Source: Marinisporobacter sp. | Lineage (GTDB): Bacteria > Bacillota > Clostridia > Peptostreptococcales > Thermotaleaceae | Reading direction: 5' to 3' | DNA length: 64,000 bases | Assembly (NCBI GenBank): GCA_025210525.1 | Contig: JAOARP010000003.1 | Location: 1-64,000 of the forward strand | Shown here: piece by piece, positions 7,782 through 17,567 of the stretch | Position numbering within the stretch: the stretch's first letter is position 1 | Layout: each line of letters opens with the position of its first letter | Position numbers and translations under genes: made by a program | The notes under the pieces: model-generated | Seen by the model: only the letters and a program-made list of their open reading frames with translations | Database searches by the model: none | What the model was told of the DNA's origin: nothing

Positions 7782-8355
7782 TTACCTAAAATAGTTTTTA
7801 ACAAATTCTAGTGTGTTTTCTTGTGTCATAAAATCTATTTCACTGTCGCCATTGGTATAGTAAAAACCGATTATATACGTTATTTCATTATGCCAATTTG
7901 GTCCATAATGAAATAATATTTTTTCTATTTGTTCCTTATCTTTTATTTCCAGTCTTTTTTTATTTTCTGCTAATTGCCTTTCAAGCTCTGTTGAGCTATA
8001 GCTAGTACGGCTCTTTAGTTCTTCACTTGTTTTTCCCATGACAATATGAGCTACATTTTCAGGCATAACTCTTGCTTTTTCATAATATCCATTTTCTTTA
8101 AGCCATTTAGATAAATGTTTATAATATTTTTTCCATGAAGCATAGATATGGTCTCTTGTGAGTGTTTTTCCGTTTTTTAATTTATAGGCAATACCAATAT
8201 ATCTCATAATGATATTTTCTTTTTCATGGATAAATTTTTCTTTGTTTGCTATTATTTCTGAATAAAGATTTCTAACAAGATGAATAGATCACAAACCCCT
8301 TTAGATTTTTGAATAATCATCTCTGCAATTATATAACCTAAAAATGCACCCATAT
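7782..8355 (-). pseudogene. Decayed copy of the ABC-2 permease gene
   Basis: On the minus strand 8207-7782 is an open frame of 141 residues. Its start (MRYIGIAYKLKNGKTLTR) and end (the WLKENGYYEKARVMPENV, KKRLEIKDKEQIEKILFHYG and MTQENTLEFVKNYFR segments) match two separate parts of the 672-residue permease at 24855-26873, with the stretch between them deleted. Upstream, 8208-8355 continues with nucleotide similarity to two further parts of the same gene, again with gaps. No ribosome site precedes the open frame. I read it as a multiply deleted pseudogene, although a short protein could still be made. Confidence 0.8.
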
Positions 8356-8427
8356 CTGTTTTTTTAGTTTTGGTGATGATTCTTTGTCTTATGTAAGAGC
8401 TTAAAATAAAAATATTGTACTTTGGGA

Positions 8428-8475
8428 AGAAGATAGAGTACTTCTAGATTAAGGAAATATATTGTTTTATTTCAT
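8428..8475 (+). terminator. Recurrent AGTACTTC hairpin, copy a (degenerate)
   Basis: GATAGAGTACTTC followed by AAGGAAATAT shows this is a member of the recurrent terminator family, but the 3' arm is mutated (ATATTG instead of ATATCTTTTTT). The sequence after it, with ATGGAGGTAATTAACTA, resembles the leader after copy c at 22142. It lies among gene remnants and is probably non-functional. Confidence 0.6.
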
Positions 8476-8627
8476 AAAAAAACAAAATATGGAGGTAATT
8501 AACTATTTTTATCGAAAAGGGTATATGTAACGATTGAAATAATATGTGCCATAAGCTATGCAACAAAAGAATACGTCAATGAAGAAACAAGTGAAAAAAT
8601 ATACTAATAATTAATGGAGGGGAAAAA

Positions 8628-10742
8628 ATGAAGAGAGTGAGTTTAATTATTGGAGTTGTAATTTTAATTCTATGTAATGTAGCTGTTGTATATGGACAAG
8701 AAAGTGAGGAATTGAAGTTTATTCAGATTTCAGCTGGAGACAAACATGTGCTAGCTATTGAAAATGGAAACATATGGGCTTGGGGAGTGAATAAAGATGG
8801 GCAGCTTGGTTGTGGGGTAAAAATGCCTAATAGTGAACCAATAAGAATCAGTGGTACTGGAGATTGGAAAATAGTTGAGGCAGGTGGAAACTATTCAATA
8901 GCCATAAAAGAAGATGGTACTCTATGGGGATGGGGTCGTGGAATGGGGGACAAAGATGATTATAAAAAATATAGTACTATTCCAAGAAAACTAAGGGATG
9001 ATCATTGGAAAAAAGTAAGTGCTGGAAGTGATTTTCTTTTAGCTATGAAAGAAGATAATACTATTTGGAAGGGTGGTAAACCATGGAAGTCAACACCTTA
9101 TTTAAAAATAGAGCAGGTTGGTACTGAGAAAGATTGGAAGGACTTTTCAGTAGGAGGTAGTCATGCTTTATTGATTAAAAAAGATGGAAGCCTATGGGTA
9201 TATGGTGCAAGTGGTAATGGAGCTTTAGGATTAGGTTCTGATAAGAGCAAAACCAAGGAACTACCTATACAGATAGGAAAAGATCATGATTGGGTTAGAG
9301 TACATGCTGGAGGGTGTACTTCTATGGCAGCAAAACAAGATAAGAGTTTGTGGATTTGGGGTGGGTATGGGTTTAAAAACAATAATTTCTACCCTACAAA
9401 AGTTGAGGAAAATATGGAATATATTGATTTGGATATAGACTCACATACTACATTAGTAGATAAAAACAATGAAGTATGGACATATAGTGGACAAAAATAT
9501 ATCACTCCTAATAGAGAGCCATATAAACTTAGAAAAGTAGAAGGAATAAAAAACGTAATAGATATAGAAAATGGAAATAGATTTAGTGTGGCTTTAGATA
9601 AAGATGGTCAAATATGGTCATGGGGAGATAACGATGATAGAGAATTAGGATATGGTGAAGGAAGTACAATCTATACACCAACACAAATAGGGACAAGTAA
9701 TAAATGGGAGAAGATATATGGAAATTATACTGTAATGAGGGGGATAGCATCTGGAGGAATAAAATCAGATCATACGCTATGGATGTGGGGAATGAATTAT
9801 TTTGGAGAATTAGGACATGCAACAGGGGATATACCTATGAAGGTTAATAATGAAAATGATTATGAGAAAATAATTATTATAGGGGATGTTACATATGCCC
9901 TGAAAAAAGATGGAACTATATGGAGTTTTGGAGAAGACTTATTAGAAATAAGAAGTGAAGATAAAAAATATACGTGGGAACCCATACAGATTGGCAATAG
10001 TAATGAGTGGAAAGATCTATATGGTGATGCATATCAATTAGTTATGTTGAAGAAAGATGGTTCAATATGGTTTCTTAAAGATAAGAGCTTTTTCAAGGAA
10101 GGTACTAAAAATATAAATATACCAAGAAGGGGTAGTAAAGATGAATGGAAAAGCATATCCGCTCATGATAGTAGAATATTAGGAATAAAAAAAGACGGCA
10201 CATTATGGGACACAGGATCAATGCCTGTATCAACAATTATCAATTTAGGTAAAGAAAGTATAGATAGAAAATTTGTTCAAATAGGTAAGGACAATGATTG
10301 GGAGAAGGTAGAAATAGTTGAATCAGGTTATGCAAGAGGAATGAAAAAGGATCATACCTTCTACTGGATAGGAGAACCTTTTAAATTTACTTCAGAATGG
10401 TATATTGATAATTCTAAAAAACGAACTAAAATTATAGAAGATAAAGAGTGGATAGATTTTTCTGTTGCTATAAGTCATGTATTAGCAATAAAAAAAGATG
10501 GAAGTCTGTGGGCTTGGGGTCAAAACTATAACGGAGAATTAGGAGATGGAACTTCACAATCCAGTGATACACCTATTAAAATCAGTGATGAAAAATTCAA
10601 AGCTGTAAAAGCTTGTGGTGATTACTCGTTGGTCATAAAGGAAGATGGTACTCTTTGGGGATGGGGAAAAAATGACGATAATCAACTAGGAATAAAGAGC
10701 ATGAAGGGCATGTATGTACCAACTAAAGTTAAGTTTAAATAG
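8628..10742 (+). CDS. Secreted RCC1-repeat protein
   Basis: 704 residues with an N-terminal signal peptide (basic start, hydrophobic core, cleavage near VYGQES). The rest is a series of RCC1-type repeats of about 45-55 residues with the pattern KKDGTLWAWGxNxxGELG, for example KEDGTLWGWGRGMG near residue 100 and KEDGTLWGWGKNDDNQLG near the end. Such repeats fold into a seven-bladed propeller; more than seven blades' worth is present, so two propellers are possible. No enzymatic domain, anchor or transmembrane segment follows. GGAGGGG precedes the ATG. It is next to a second secreted repeat protein. Function is unknown; binding at the cell surface is likely. Confidence 0.88.
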   Translation: MKRVSLIIGVVILILCNVAVVYGQESEELKFIQISAGDKHVLAIENGNIWAWGVNKDGQLGCGVKMPNSEPIRISGTGDWKIVEAGGNYSIAIKEDGTLWGWGRGMGDKDDYKKYSTIPRKLRDDHWKKVSAGSDFLLAMKEDNTIWKGGKPWKSTPYLKIEQVGTEKDWKDFSVGGSHALLIKKDGSLWVYGASGNGALGLGSDKSKTKELPIQIGKDHDWVRVHAGGCTSMAAKQDKSLWIWGGYGFKNNNFYPTKVEENMEYIDLDIDSHTTLVDKNNEVWTYSGQKYITPNREPYKLRKVEGIKNVIDIENGNRFSVALDKDGQIWSWGDNDDRELGYGEGSTIYTPTQIGTSNKWEKIYGNYTVMRGIASGGIKSDHTLWMWGMNYFGELGHATGDIPMKVNNENDYEKIIIIGDVTYALKKDGTIWSFGEDLLEIRSEDKKYTWEPIQIGNSNEWKDLYGDAYQLVMLKKDGSIWFLKDKSFFKEGTKNINIPRRGSKDEWKSISAHDSRILGIKKDGTLWDTGSMPVSTIINLGKESIDRKFVQIGKDNDWEKVEIVESGYARGMKKDHTFYWIGEPFKFTSEWYIDNSKKRTKIIEDKEWIDFSVAISHVLAIKKDGSLWAWGQNYNGELGDGTSQSSDTPIKISDEKFKAVKACGDYSLVIKEDGTLWGWGKNDDNQLGIKSMKGMYVPTKVKFK

Positions 10743-10825
10743 TTATGAATGTGATCTCAATGAGCTAAGTTAATAAGTTGGTAACAGGTATCAACAGGGG
10801 TTTTTATAAAGGGAGGTATTTAAAA

Positions 10826-12298
10826 TTGAATTATAAAAAATATATATCAAAGATAATTCTAACTATTTTTTTTATTACTCTAACAGGATGCTCTAGTTTT
10901 ACTAGCATAGCAATAGAACTTCCTGAAATCAAAGAATCACAATTACCTTATAGTAGATCTATTCGTTTATCTCCAATAAATGACAATAAGGTTGTAGCAT
11001 ATTTTTATGATACAACAAAAGAAGGTAAGATATATCATAAAGAGTGTGGCATATATACTATGGATGGAAAAGAAATTTTAGCTCCAAAACCAATAGATGT
11101 ACATGGTTTTGCAGATGACTATATTTTAGTTAGTGACGCGAATCAACCTGAAGAATATAAAAATTGTAGAATTATTAATAGTAATGGAGATGAAATAAAA
11201 AGGTTATATAAAAATATACGAAATATCTATACTTCTCTAAAGTCAGGAGAAAGTCCAGTATATTCATTTTCAGAAGATGGAACATATGGGCTCTATAACT
11301 ATAAAGGTGAGATTATTTCCCCTCAAACTATAGCGAAAATATCAATATGTATGGGATCAGATTTAATTGCTTTTGGACAAGAGGGGCAATGTGGATATTT
11401 TGATATATATGGTAATGTTGCAATACCTCCAAAATATGATATGGTATCTGATTTTCATAATGATATGGCAATAGTTCATAAAGATGGTAAATGTGGAATG
11501 ATTAATAAAAATAATGAAATTATAATACCATTACAATTTGATAATTTACGTTTTTTTGTTAAAGATGATCCCTATACTATATATTTAATGAAAAATAAAG
11601 ATTCTAAGCCACAGGATCATTATTGGAAATTTGGAATTATAGACAGAAATGGAAATATTATTATTGAAGCTAAATATGATAATATCCGAATATGTGAAAA
11701 TTATGGGTATGGTTTTTATACCAATGGAAAAATGGGATATAAAAGTTTTAATAATGATATATATATTCCATCTATTTATGACGCTATAAAGCCTTGTAAG
11801 GAAGGTAAAAGTTTTATAGTTAGAAAAGGGGATGATATAGGAGTTATTAATGATAAAAATCAAATAATAATACCTTTTTCAAAACAAACAATAAAGTATA
11901 TAAATAATCATTTTGTCATTAAAAAAAATGGTAGAATTTCTATTTTAGATAAAGAAAGTAAACTTATTGCAAATACTAACTATACAGACATAAATGAGTT
12001 CTCCTATTTTGATTTAAAGAATTGTATAATAGTATATTTGGATGACAAGGAAGGTATTGTAAATATGGAAGGAGACACGATAATTGAACCGAAATATGAT
12101 CAAATGAGTGTATATGATGATAATAATATTCTAGTGAAACTTAAAGATAAATGGGGAGTTGTAAATACAAAAGGACAATTATTGATTCCTGTAGAATATG
12201 ATTGCATTGAGGTGATTTGTAATAAAGATAAAAGTGTTAATACCCTATTTCTCTTTAAAGAACACAAAAGTTATTATTGCAATAGACAAAACCAATAA
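10826..12298 (+). CDS. WG-repeat lipoprotein
   Basis: About 490 residues from the TTG at 10826, which follows GGGAGG by nine bases; an earlier in-frame TTG at 10778 has no ribosome site and would bury the signal peptide. The lipobox is LTGC, with Cys22 as the lipid attachment site. The mature protein has about eight WG/KWG-type repeats, for example GYFDIYGNVAIPPKYD, FGIIDRNGNIIIEAKYDNI and WGVVNTKGQLLIPVEYD. These repeats form beta-propeller-like folds in surface proteins. The gene lies 84 bases downstream of the RCC1 gene with no clear terminator between, so the two may be one transcript. Function is unknown. Confidence 0.88.
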   Translation: MNYKKYISKIILTIFFITLTGCSSFTSIAIELPEIKESQLPYSRSIRLSPINDNKVVAYFYDTTKEGKIYHKECGIYTMDGKEILAPKPIDVHGFADDYILVSDANQPEEYKNCRIINSNGDEIKRLYKNIRNIYTSLKSGESPVYSFSEDGTYGLYNYKGEIISPQTIAKISICMGSDLIAFGQEGQCGYFDIYGNVAIPPKYDMVSDFHNDMAIVHKDGKCGMINKNNEIIIPLQFDNLRFFVKDDPYTIYLMKNKDSKPQDHYWKFGIIDRNGNIIIEAKYDNIRICENYGYGFYTNGKMGYKSFNNDIYIPSIYDAIKPCKEGKSFIVRKGDDIGVINDKNQIIIPFSKQTIKYINNHFVIKKNGRISILDKESKLIANTNYTDINEFSYFDLKNCIIVYLDDKEGIVNMEGDTIIEPKYDQMSVYDDNNILVKLKDKWGVVNTKGQLLIPVEYDCIEVICNKDKSVNTLFLFKEHKSYYCNRQNQ

Positions 12299-12326
12299 GC
12301 GTGCCTGGTTGTTCAGTTGTTTAGTT

Positions 12327-12367
12327 AAAAAGATAGAGTACTTCATAGTGGAGGAAACATCTTTTTT
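12327..12367 (+). terminator. Recurrent AGTACTTC hairpin, copy b
   Basis: AAAAAGATAG-AGTA-CTTC at the 5' side, GGAG-GAA-ACATCTTTTTT at the 3' side. The upper helix has a U-G change (CTTC with GGAG) but the AGTA/GAA internal loop is kept. It lies 29 bases after the WG-repeat gene. Confidence 0.8.
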
Positions 12368-12383
12368 CTATTTCGTAAAAACT

Positions 12384-12846
12384 ACCAAAAATGCAAAATG
12401 GCTTACATATAAACATTTTAGTAGTAGTACTTTTAAAAAAGAGATGGAGAGTATGTGTGAGGATATAACAATTGAAAGATTTTCTGATACGATTGTGGAA
12501 GTAAAAGCATATAATGGTATGCCTAATGGTACTACTGAATTAATGTTTAAAATACCTATTCTTGTAGAAGTAAAAGGTGAAGGAGAAGTGAAACTACAAA
12601 TAGATCCAAAAGCTAGTGATGTATCTGGTGAAACATATTAAGACAATCGCGATCTTTAGAAATAATAAAGTAATGGAGCTAAAGATTGGTTCATCTGATA
12701 GCATTGTAAATGGAATAAAAGTAAATACAGGAGTAGAAGCTACAATAATCAATGGAACAATATATTTACCAGCAAAATTTGTATTTGAATCTTTTGATTT
12801 TGAAGTATCTGAAGATAATAAAAGATTAAAAGCTACAAATAAATAG
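12384..12846 (+). pseudogene. Frameshifted remnant of a stalk-domain (copper amine oxidase N-like) protein
   Basis: One frame (12384-12641) encodes NAKWLTYKHF through VEVKGEGEVKLQIDPK and then stops. A second frame, from about 12650 to 12846, encodes IFRNNKVMELKIGSS, NGIKVNTG and TIYLPAKFVFESFDFEV, the typical two-strand stalk-domain pattern, ending in a stop. The two parts belong together as the C-terminal end of one secreted protein but are out of frame, and no start or signal peptide precedes them. The upstream boundary is the terminator hairpin at 12327, so the 5' portion has been lost. Confidence 0.75.
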
Positions 12847-12972
12847 GACACCACAAAAGTAATAAGTTAGTGATAGGTGTCTATAAGTTCGGAGGGCTTG
12901 AAATAGAGCCCCCCATAACTAATTCATCAATCCTATTGATAGGCAATTTCTGTGTGCCTTTTCCAATAACTT

Positions 12973-14730
12973 TTATGCTTCTTGAAAGATTCCCTTTATG
13001 TCTTCCTCCTTTTCAATAAAAGATCCTTGTGTTTTTTTGCTCCATAATATACTGTAATAACCATTGGGATTTGTAAGCAATTCTGTATGGGTACCAGATT
13101 CTACAATATTACCATTTTTAAATACAATGATTTGATCAGCAGAACGGATTGTGCTTAAATGATGTGCAATCACAAGGACTGTTCTATTCTTTGTCAGCTC
13201 TGAAATGGCTTCTTGTATCAAGGCTTCGTTGATAGGGTCTACATTACTAGTTACTTCATCTAGTATCAAAATAGGCGCATCTTTTAGAAAGGCTCTAGCT
13301 ATGGAAATACGTTGTTTTTGTCCACCAGATAAACCCACACCATTTTCACCTACAATTGTTTCGTATCCCTTTGGCAAGGTCATAATAAAATCATGGATAC
13401 GTGCTTTTTTTGCAGCTTCTATGATCTCTTCCTTTGAGGCATTTGCTTTTCCAATACGAATATTTCCTTCTATGGTATCTGCAAATAGTTGTACATTCTG
13501 CATTACGATGCTAATTGAATTTAGCAAGCTGTCATAACTCATATCTCGAATATCTACGTTTCCAATGCGGATAGAACCTTTTTTTACATCCCAAAAACGA
13601 AGAAGTAAGTTTGTTACAGTTGTTTTTCCTGATCCTGACTCTCCAACAAGGGCAGTCAAAGTATGCTTTGGTGTAGTAAAAGAAATATTTTTCATGGAAA
13701 ATTCACCTTCTTCATAGAAGAAGTCTACTTTATCAAATATAATATCTGAACCCTTTGGTTTCTTTGGCTGCTTAGGTTCTTCCACAATGGGAGCATCAAT
13801 GATTTTCTTGATTCTAGCATAGCTATCTGTCACCTTTAAATAATTCATCCAGTGCATTTCCATAGCAACAAAGGGTTTATAGAACTCTTTACTGATGACG
13901 ATATAGATCAAATAAGCCATAGGTTCTAAGCTTTTATTGAAGACAAGAACAATTCCCACAGTTGCCATCAACCAAAAGGATAGATCTATAAAAAAACCAT
14001 AGTGAGACAATACTTTTGCTCTGTATTTTGCAGCCTGCTTGTTGCTTTCACCAAAGCATGAAGTGGATGCTGTTAGCTTATGATCAAATTTTTTGCTTTC
14101 GGAAAAAGCCTTTAACAATGGGATTCCTTTCACATATTCAACAAATAGACTGACCATATCCGCAAGAAGATTCCCGTTTTCTTCCTCAAGGTTGCTTGCT
14201 TTTTTTAAACCCAATACTAATAGCAACAGTGCAATTGGAAGGAGGGAAATCATTAAAAGTCCCATTCTCCAGTCAATACTAAATAAATAGAAGAGTAGAA
14301 GTATAGATACAATAAAATCTGCGCTCATTCTCGTCCACATATGTCCAACGACACTTTCCATATTGTCTACATCTTTATGAATAATGGTGCTTATTTCGCC
14401 TAAACGTTCGTTGGTATAAAATCCAAGAGAAAAGGATTTTAAGCGATAGACTATTTTTTCTCTAATTTTATAAACAATATCAAAGCCAGCAAAATGTTTT
14501 TGCATATCTGCTAAGATATTCGAACCGCCCTTTACAAGCAAGCAAATACCAAGCATAATCCAATACTTAGACAAATTTGTATGATTATCTAAAAACAGTA
14601 ACTCCAATATATGCAATGTTAATAGCATCATAGCAATACCCGTAAGTGCATAAATAACAAAACCGAAAATACTAATGGCTAATGAACGTTTCCCTTTAGA
14701 AGTTAGGGTATTTAAAATTTCTAAAATCAA
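12973..14730 (-). CDS. ABC exporter half-transporter (permease plus ATPase), second subunit
   Basis: About 585 residues. Residues 1-300 hold six transmembrane helices of the exporter type; the ATPase domain follows with Walker A GESGSGKTT, Q-loop VMQNVQLF, signature LSGGQKQR, Walker B ILILDEVTSNVD and H-loop IAHHLST. I place the start at the TTG at 14730: AGGAGGG lies 7 bases upstream and the start overlaps the stop of the upstream gene as TTGA. Such overlap and the pairing of two half-transporters indicate a heterodimeric exporter in the cytoplasmic membrane, moving drugs, peptides or lipids outward. The substrate is unknown. Confidence 0.92.
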   Translation of the reverse strand: MILEILNTLTSKGKRSLAISIFGFVIYALTGIAMMLLTLHILELLFLDNHTNLSKYWIMLGICLLVKGGSNILADMQKHFAGFDIVYKIREKIVYRLKSFSLGFYTNERLGEISTIIHKDVDNMESVVGHMWTRMSADFIVSILLLFYLFSIDWRMGLLMISLLPIALLLLVLGLKKASNLEEENGNLLADMVSLFVEYVKGIPLLKAFSESKKFDHKLTASTSCFGESNKQAAKYRAKVLSHYGFFIDLSFWLMATVGIVLVFNKSLEPMAYLIYIVISKEFYKPFVAMEMHWMNYLKVTDSYARIKKIIDAPIVEEPKQPKKPKGSDIIFDKVDFFYEEGEFSMKNISFTTPKHTLTALVGESGSGKTTVTNLLLRFWDVKKGSIRIGNVDIRDMSYDSLLNSISIVMQNVQLFADTIEGNIRIGKANASKEEIIEAAKKARIHDFIMTLPKGYETIVGENGVGLSGGQKQRISIARAFLKDAPILILDEVTSNVDPINEALIQEAISELTKNRTVLVIAHHLSTIRSADQIIVFKNGNIVESGTHTELLTNPNGYYSILWSKKTQGSFIEKEEDIKGIFQEA

Positions 14731-16460
14731 TTTGATCCCTCCTTGATATTCCAATGGTCTACCTTGTTTTGGTTATAAACCATTTTTTTATATAATTCAC
14801 AGCTTTTCATCAGTTCATCATGATTACCCTTATGAATAATCTTTCCATTATCCATCACGATAATCTGATCTACATCTTTAATTGTGTTTAAGTGGTGAGC
14901 AATCATAATCACTGTTTTATCTTTACTTAAATCTTCAATAGCAGATTGAATATAGGATTCATTTTCAGCATCTACTGCTGCTGTTGCTTCATCTAAAATA
15001 ATGATTGGTGCATCTTTTAAAATCATTCGTGCAATAGAGATACGCTGTTTTTCTCCACCAGAAAACTTCACACCAGCTTCGCCAGCAGTGGAATCGTATT
15101 GATCAGGCAATGACATAATAAAATCATGGATACGTGCTTTTCTAGCAGCCTCTACAATCTCGTCCATAGTAGCATCTGGTCTTCCAATGCGAATATTTTC
15201 CTCTATACTCATGTTAAAAAGGAATACTTCCTGCTGAACCATAGCCGTTAGGGCATTTAATTGTTTCTCTGACATTTTTTTTGTATCTACACCATTGATG
15301 GAAAGCGTTCCGTTTTCTGGTTCCCAAAATCCCATCAACAGATTTGCTAGGGTACTTTTTCCGCAGCCAGAAGCTCCAACTAAAGCATTTTTGCTACCCT
15401 TTCTAAAGGTTAGGTTAATATTCTCTAAAGACTTTCCTTTTCCTGGATAGGAAAAATCTAAATCATGAATTTGAATATCCCCATCCTTTATAGGATTCTT
15501 TTGTTTTGTTCTTTGAGGGGTAGGAACATTTAATATAGAACCGATACCTTTCATAGATTGATTGAACACAACATTGTAGTGCTGAAAAGTAGCTGTTTTA
15601 GCAATAGAAGATGTAAATGCCATACCTAATATGAGGGCAAGTATAAATTTAGGAACAGATATTTCTCCTATGGATAAGAAATAGGTTCCAAGGATGATCA
15701 CTAGGACAACACCACCCTCCATGAATATATCAATCAGCCCCATTGGAATAGAAATGCCACCCATTGATTTTTCCATCCAGTACACATAATCCTTTGAAGA
15801 CTTTATTGTCTGATCTGTTTTTGTTTCTTCTTTTCCAAAAGCCTTGATAACAGAGATATTTGTGATATATTCCATTAGATGGTCTTGCATGTTTTTTGTA
15901 CTGTTAGCAAATATTTCAAACATTTTTTCCCATATGGGAGTAGACAGTTTTTTTGTCAGCTGCATAAGGGGTAGGGTAGAAATCATAACTACTGCCAATC
16001 GCCAATCAAGTAGCAACATAACCAAAAATATAATCACTGGGAGTAACGTTGCAGACATGATTTCTGGCAAACCATGTGCAAGATAAATCTCAACCTGTTC
16101 CACATCATGTTGGATGATATTTGTTAAATCTCCGATCTTTCGTTCTTGAAAAAACCCTAAAGAGAGTTTTTTTAGATGACTGATTAATTGTAAACGTAAA
16201 TCCATGAGGCAGTTATAAGCTGCGTCATGAGCTTTCCATGTGGAAACATAAGCACAAATTGCCTTTAAGAAAAAAGATACAATCATTAATCCACAATCCA
16301 CCCATATAATATTTCTTGTTAATGATCCCTCAAATACCTTGCTAACCATGTGGATCATGAGAACCTGAGGAAATAAATCTAACACAACTTTAAAGGCAAT
16401 CATGATGTTGGATATTCGATTTTTGCTTTTTACTTCTTTTACAAGTGATTTTTGATTCAT
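14727..16460 (-). CDS. ABC exporter half-transporter (permease plus ATPase), first subunit
   Basis: 577 residues with six N-terminal transmembrane helices and a C-terminal ATPase: Walker A GASGCGKST, Q-loop MVQQEVFLF, signature KFSGGEKQR, Walker B IIILDEATAAVD and H-loop IAHHLNT. All catalytic residues appear intact, as they do in the partner subunit, so both sites may be active. The ATG follows AGGAGG. It is the first gene of a two-gene operon read leftward from about 16500. Two TGAA-N6-TTCA sites lie in its upstream region and one before the neighbouring TetR gene, so that regulator probably represses this exporter. Confidence 0.92.
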   Translation of the reverse strand: MNQKSLVKEVKSKNRISNIMIAFKVVLDLFPQVLMIHMVSKVFEGSLTRNIIWVDCGLMIVSFFLKAICAYVSTWKAHDAAYNCLMDLRLQLISHLKKLSLGFFQERKIGDLTNIIQHDVEQVEIYLAHGLPEIMSATLLPVIIFLVMLLLDWRLAVVMISTLPLMQLTKKLSTPIWEKMFEIFANSTKNMQDHLMEYITNISVIKAFGKEETKTDQTIKSSKDYVYWMEKSMGGISIPMGLIDIFMEGGVVLVIILGTYFLSIGEISVPKFILALILGMAFTSSIAKTATFQHYNVVFNQSMKGIGSILNVPTPQRTKQKNPIKDGDIQIHDLDFSYPGKGKSLENINLTFRKGSKNALVGASGCGKSTLANLLMGFWEPENGTLSINGVDTKKMSEKQLNALTAMVQQEVFLFNMSIEENIRIGRPDATMDEIVEAARKARIHDFIMSLPDQYDSTAGEAGVKFSGGEKQRISIARMILKDAPIIILDEATAAVDAENESYIQSAIEDLSKDKTVIMIAHHLNTIKDVDQIIVMDNGKIIHKGNHDELMKSCELYKKMVYNQNKVDHWNIKEGSN

Positions 16461-16525
16461 TGTTTAGACCTCCTATCATTTTTATAATTCTTTAAATTGA
16501 TTAGTAGTATTAACATCTTTAAAAT

Positions 16526-16539
16526 TGAACAATGATTCA
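16526..16539. promoter_or_regulatory. TGAA-N6-TTCA operator, site 1
   Basis: TGAACAATGATTCA followed by GTTTT, 66 bases upstream of the exporter start. The same pattern appears at 16609-16622 and 17252-17265. Probable TetR binding site. Confidence 0.65.
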
Positions 16540-16608
16540 GTTTTAACTTAAAAAAATAATCTTTTTCTAAAATAAAAAATCATTAAAATAATTATTATAA
16601 ATCAAAAC

Positions 16609-16622
16609 TGAATCTCAATTCA
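16609..16622. promoter_or_regulatory. TGAA-N6-TTCA operator, site 2
   Basis: TGAATCTCAATTCA preceded by AAAAC; in reverse orientation it matches site 1 including the GTTTT flank. It lies between the exporter start and the end of the TetR gene. Confidence 0.6.
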
Positions 16623-16652
16623 TTTTTAGAGCAAAAAAATATTACGTATAGA

Positions 16653-17225
16653 TCATAGAGAATCAACCCCTTTATAATAACATTTAGTTACGAGTGTTAG
16701 CATCTCTTTGGCAAAATTTTTGTTTTTATAATGTCTTGCAATCTCTAAAATACTTTCAGTAAAATTGCTTGCAAGAATATGAATAAGCATATCATCATAT
16801 TGATGAGCAGAGAACTGAGATAAACCAACACGGATATGGTTTTCTAACATTTTGATTAGGGAATCTTTGGCATTTTCATGCTTGGTTCCTTTGCTTTTAT
16901 CCATTAATATAACTAAAATTTTATGATTTTCTATTAATTCTAAAATATAGTTTTTAGATATATTTTCATATTTTTCAGAGGGTAGACCGATAGAATGTGC
17001 TTCTTCTTCTTTTAGCATCTTTTCAAAACTAATATATACAGATGAAACGATTGCATCAAAAAGTTGTTCTTTATTTTTAAAATAAGAATATACAAGACCA
17101 ACGGATATACCTGCTTGATCTGCGATTTCTTTCATTTTTGTACTTCTAAAATCTTTTTCATAAAAGATGTTAAGACCTGCATTAAAAATACGATCGTAAA
17201 TTTCTTCCTTTAATATCTGAGTCAT
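16653..17225 (-). CDS. TetR-family regulator of the adjacent ABC exporter
   Basis: 190 residues. The N-terminal HTH is MKEIADQAGISVGLVYSYFKNKEQL (about residues 26-50), a canonical TetR recognition segment; the helical remainder would bind an inducer, often a substrate of the regulated pump. The ATG follows GAGGAG. A TGAACGATGATTCA site is 27 bases upstream of its start and two related sites precede the exporter genes, so self-regulation and exporter control are both likely. Same-strand order (regulator, then exporter) would allow read-through, but the 190-base gap with two operators suggests a separate exporter promoter. Confidence 0.9.
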   Translation of the reverse strand: MTQILKEEIYDRIFNAGLNIFYEKDFRSTKMKEIADQAGISVGLVYSYFKNKEQLFDAIVSSVYISFEKMLKEEEAHSIGLPSEKYENISKNYILELIENHKILVILMDKSKGTKHENAKDSLIKMLENHIRVGLSQFSAHQYDDMLIHILASNFTESILEIARHYKNKNFAKEMLTLVTKCYYKGVDSL

Positions 17226-17567
17226 GCTAATTCTCCTCTTTCACTTAATACTGAACGATGATTCAAGTTTGACTATATACTATTTTATTTTAAGTGTCAA
17301 TAATTTTTTTAAAAATACAATAAAATAATTCAGACATCATTGCGTATGGTTATATATTATTATATGATTTTGTAGTTTATTTTTTTACACCCCTATATAT
17401 ATATAGGGACAGTTCATGACCAATATAAAAATGGGGGTATACCTTTTACAATATATTTTTATTGTTTAACAATAAAAAAATATTGATAAACAAATTACAT
17501 CATGATAATATATTACTGAAGCATTTAGTTTCACAGATGAGCATATATAAAATAGGGGGATTTCAAA
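17226..17567. other. 342-base intergenic region with operator and 18-bp palindrome
   Basis: Contains the TetR-site TGAACGATGATTCA at 17252-17265 and a perfect 18-bp palindrome at 17391-17408 (CCCTATATAT, then ATATAGGG). The rest is very AT-rich with T and A runs and no open frame. The region separates divergently read genes, so it must hold both promoters, but no consensus pair is clear. Confidence 0.6.
17252..17265. promoter_or_regulatory. TGAA-N6-TTCA operator, site 3
   Basis: TGAACGATGATTCA followed by AGTTT, only one base different from site 1 in the 14-bp core. It is placed to block the TetR gene's own promoter. Confidence 0.65.

Noticed and set aside
8628-10742. Repeated DNA in the RCC1 gene as a CRISPR array
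   Set aside because: Repeats are imperfect, coding and about 140-160 bases apart; no short identical repeats with spacers.
12234-12641. 135-codon open frame starting before the end of the WG-repeat gene
   Set aside because: Its first 50 codons run through the WG gene and the terminator hairpin; only the part after 12384 resembles protein, and that is a broken stalk-domain remnant.
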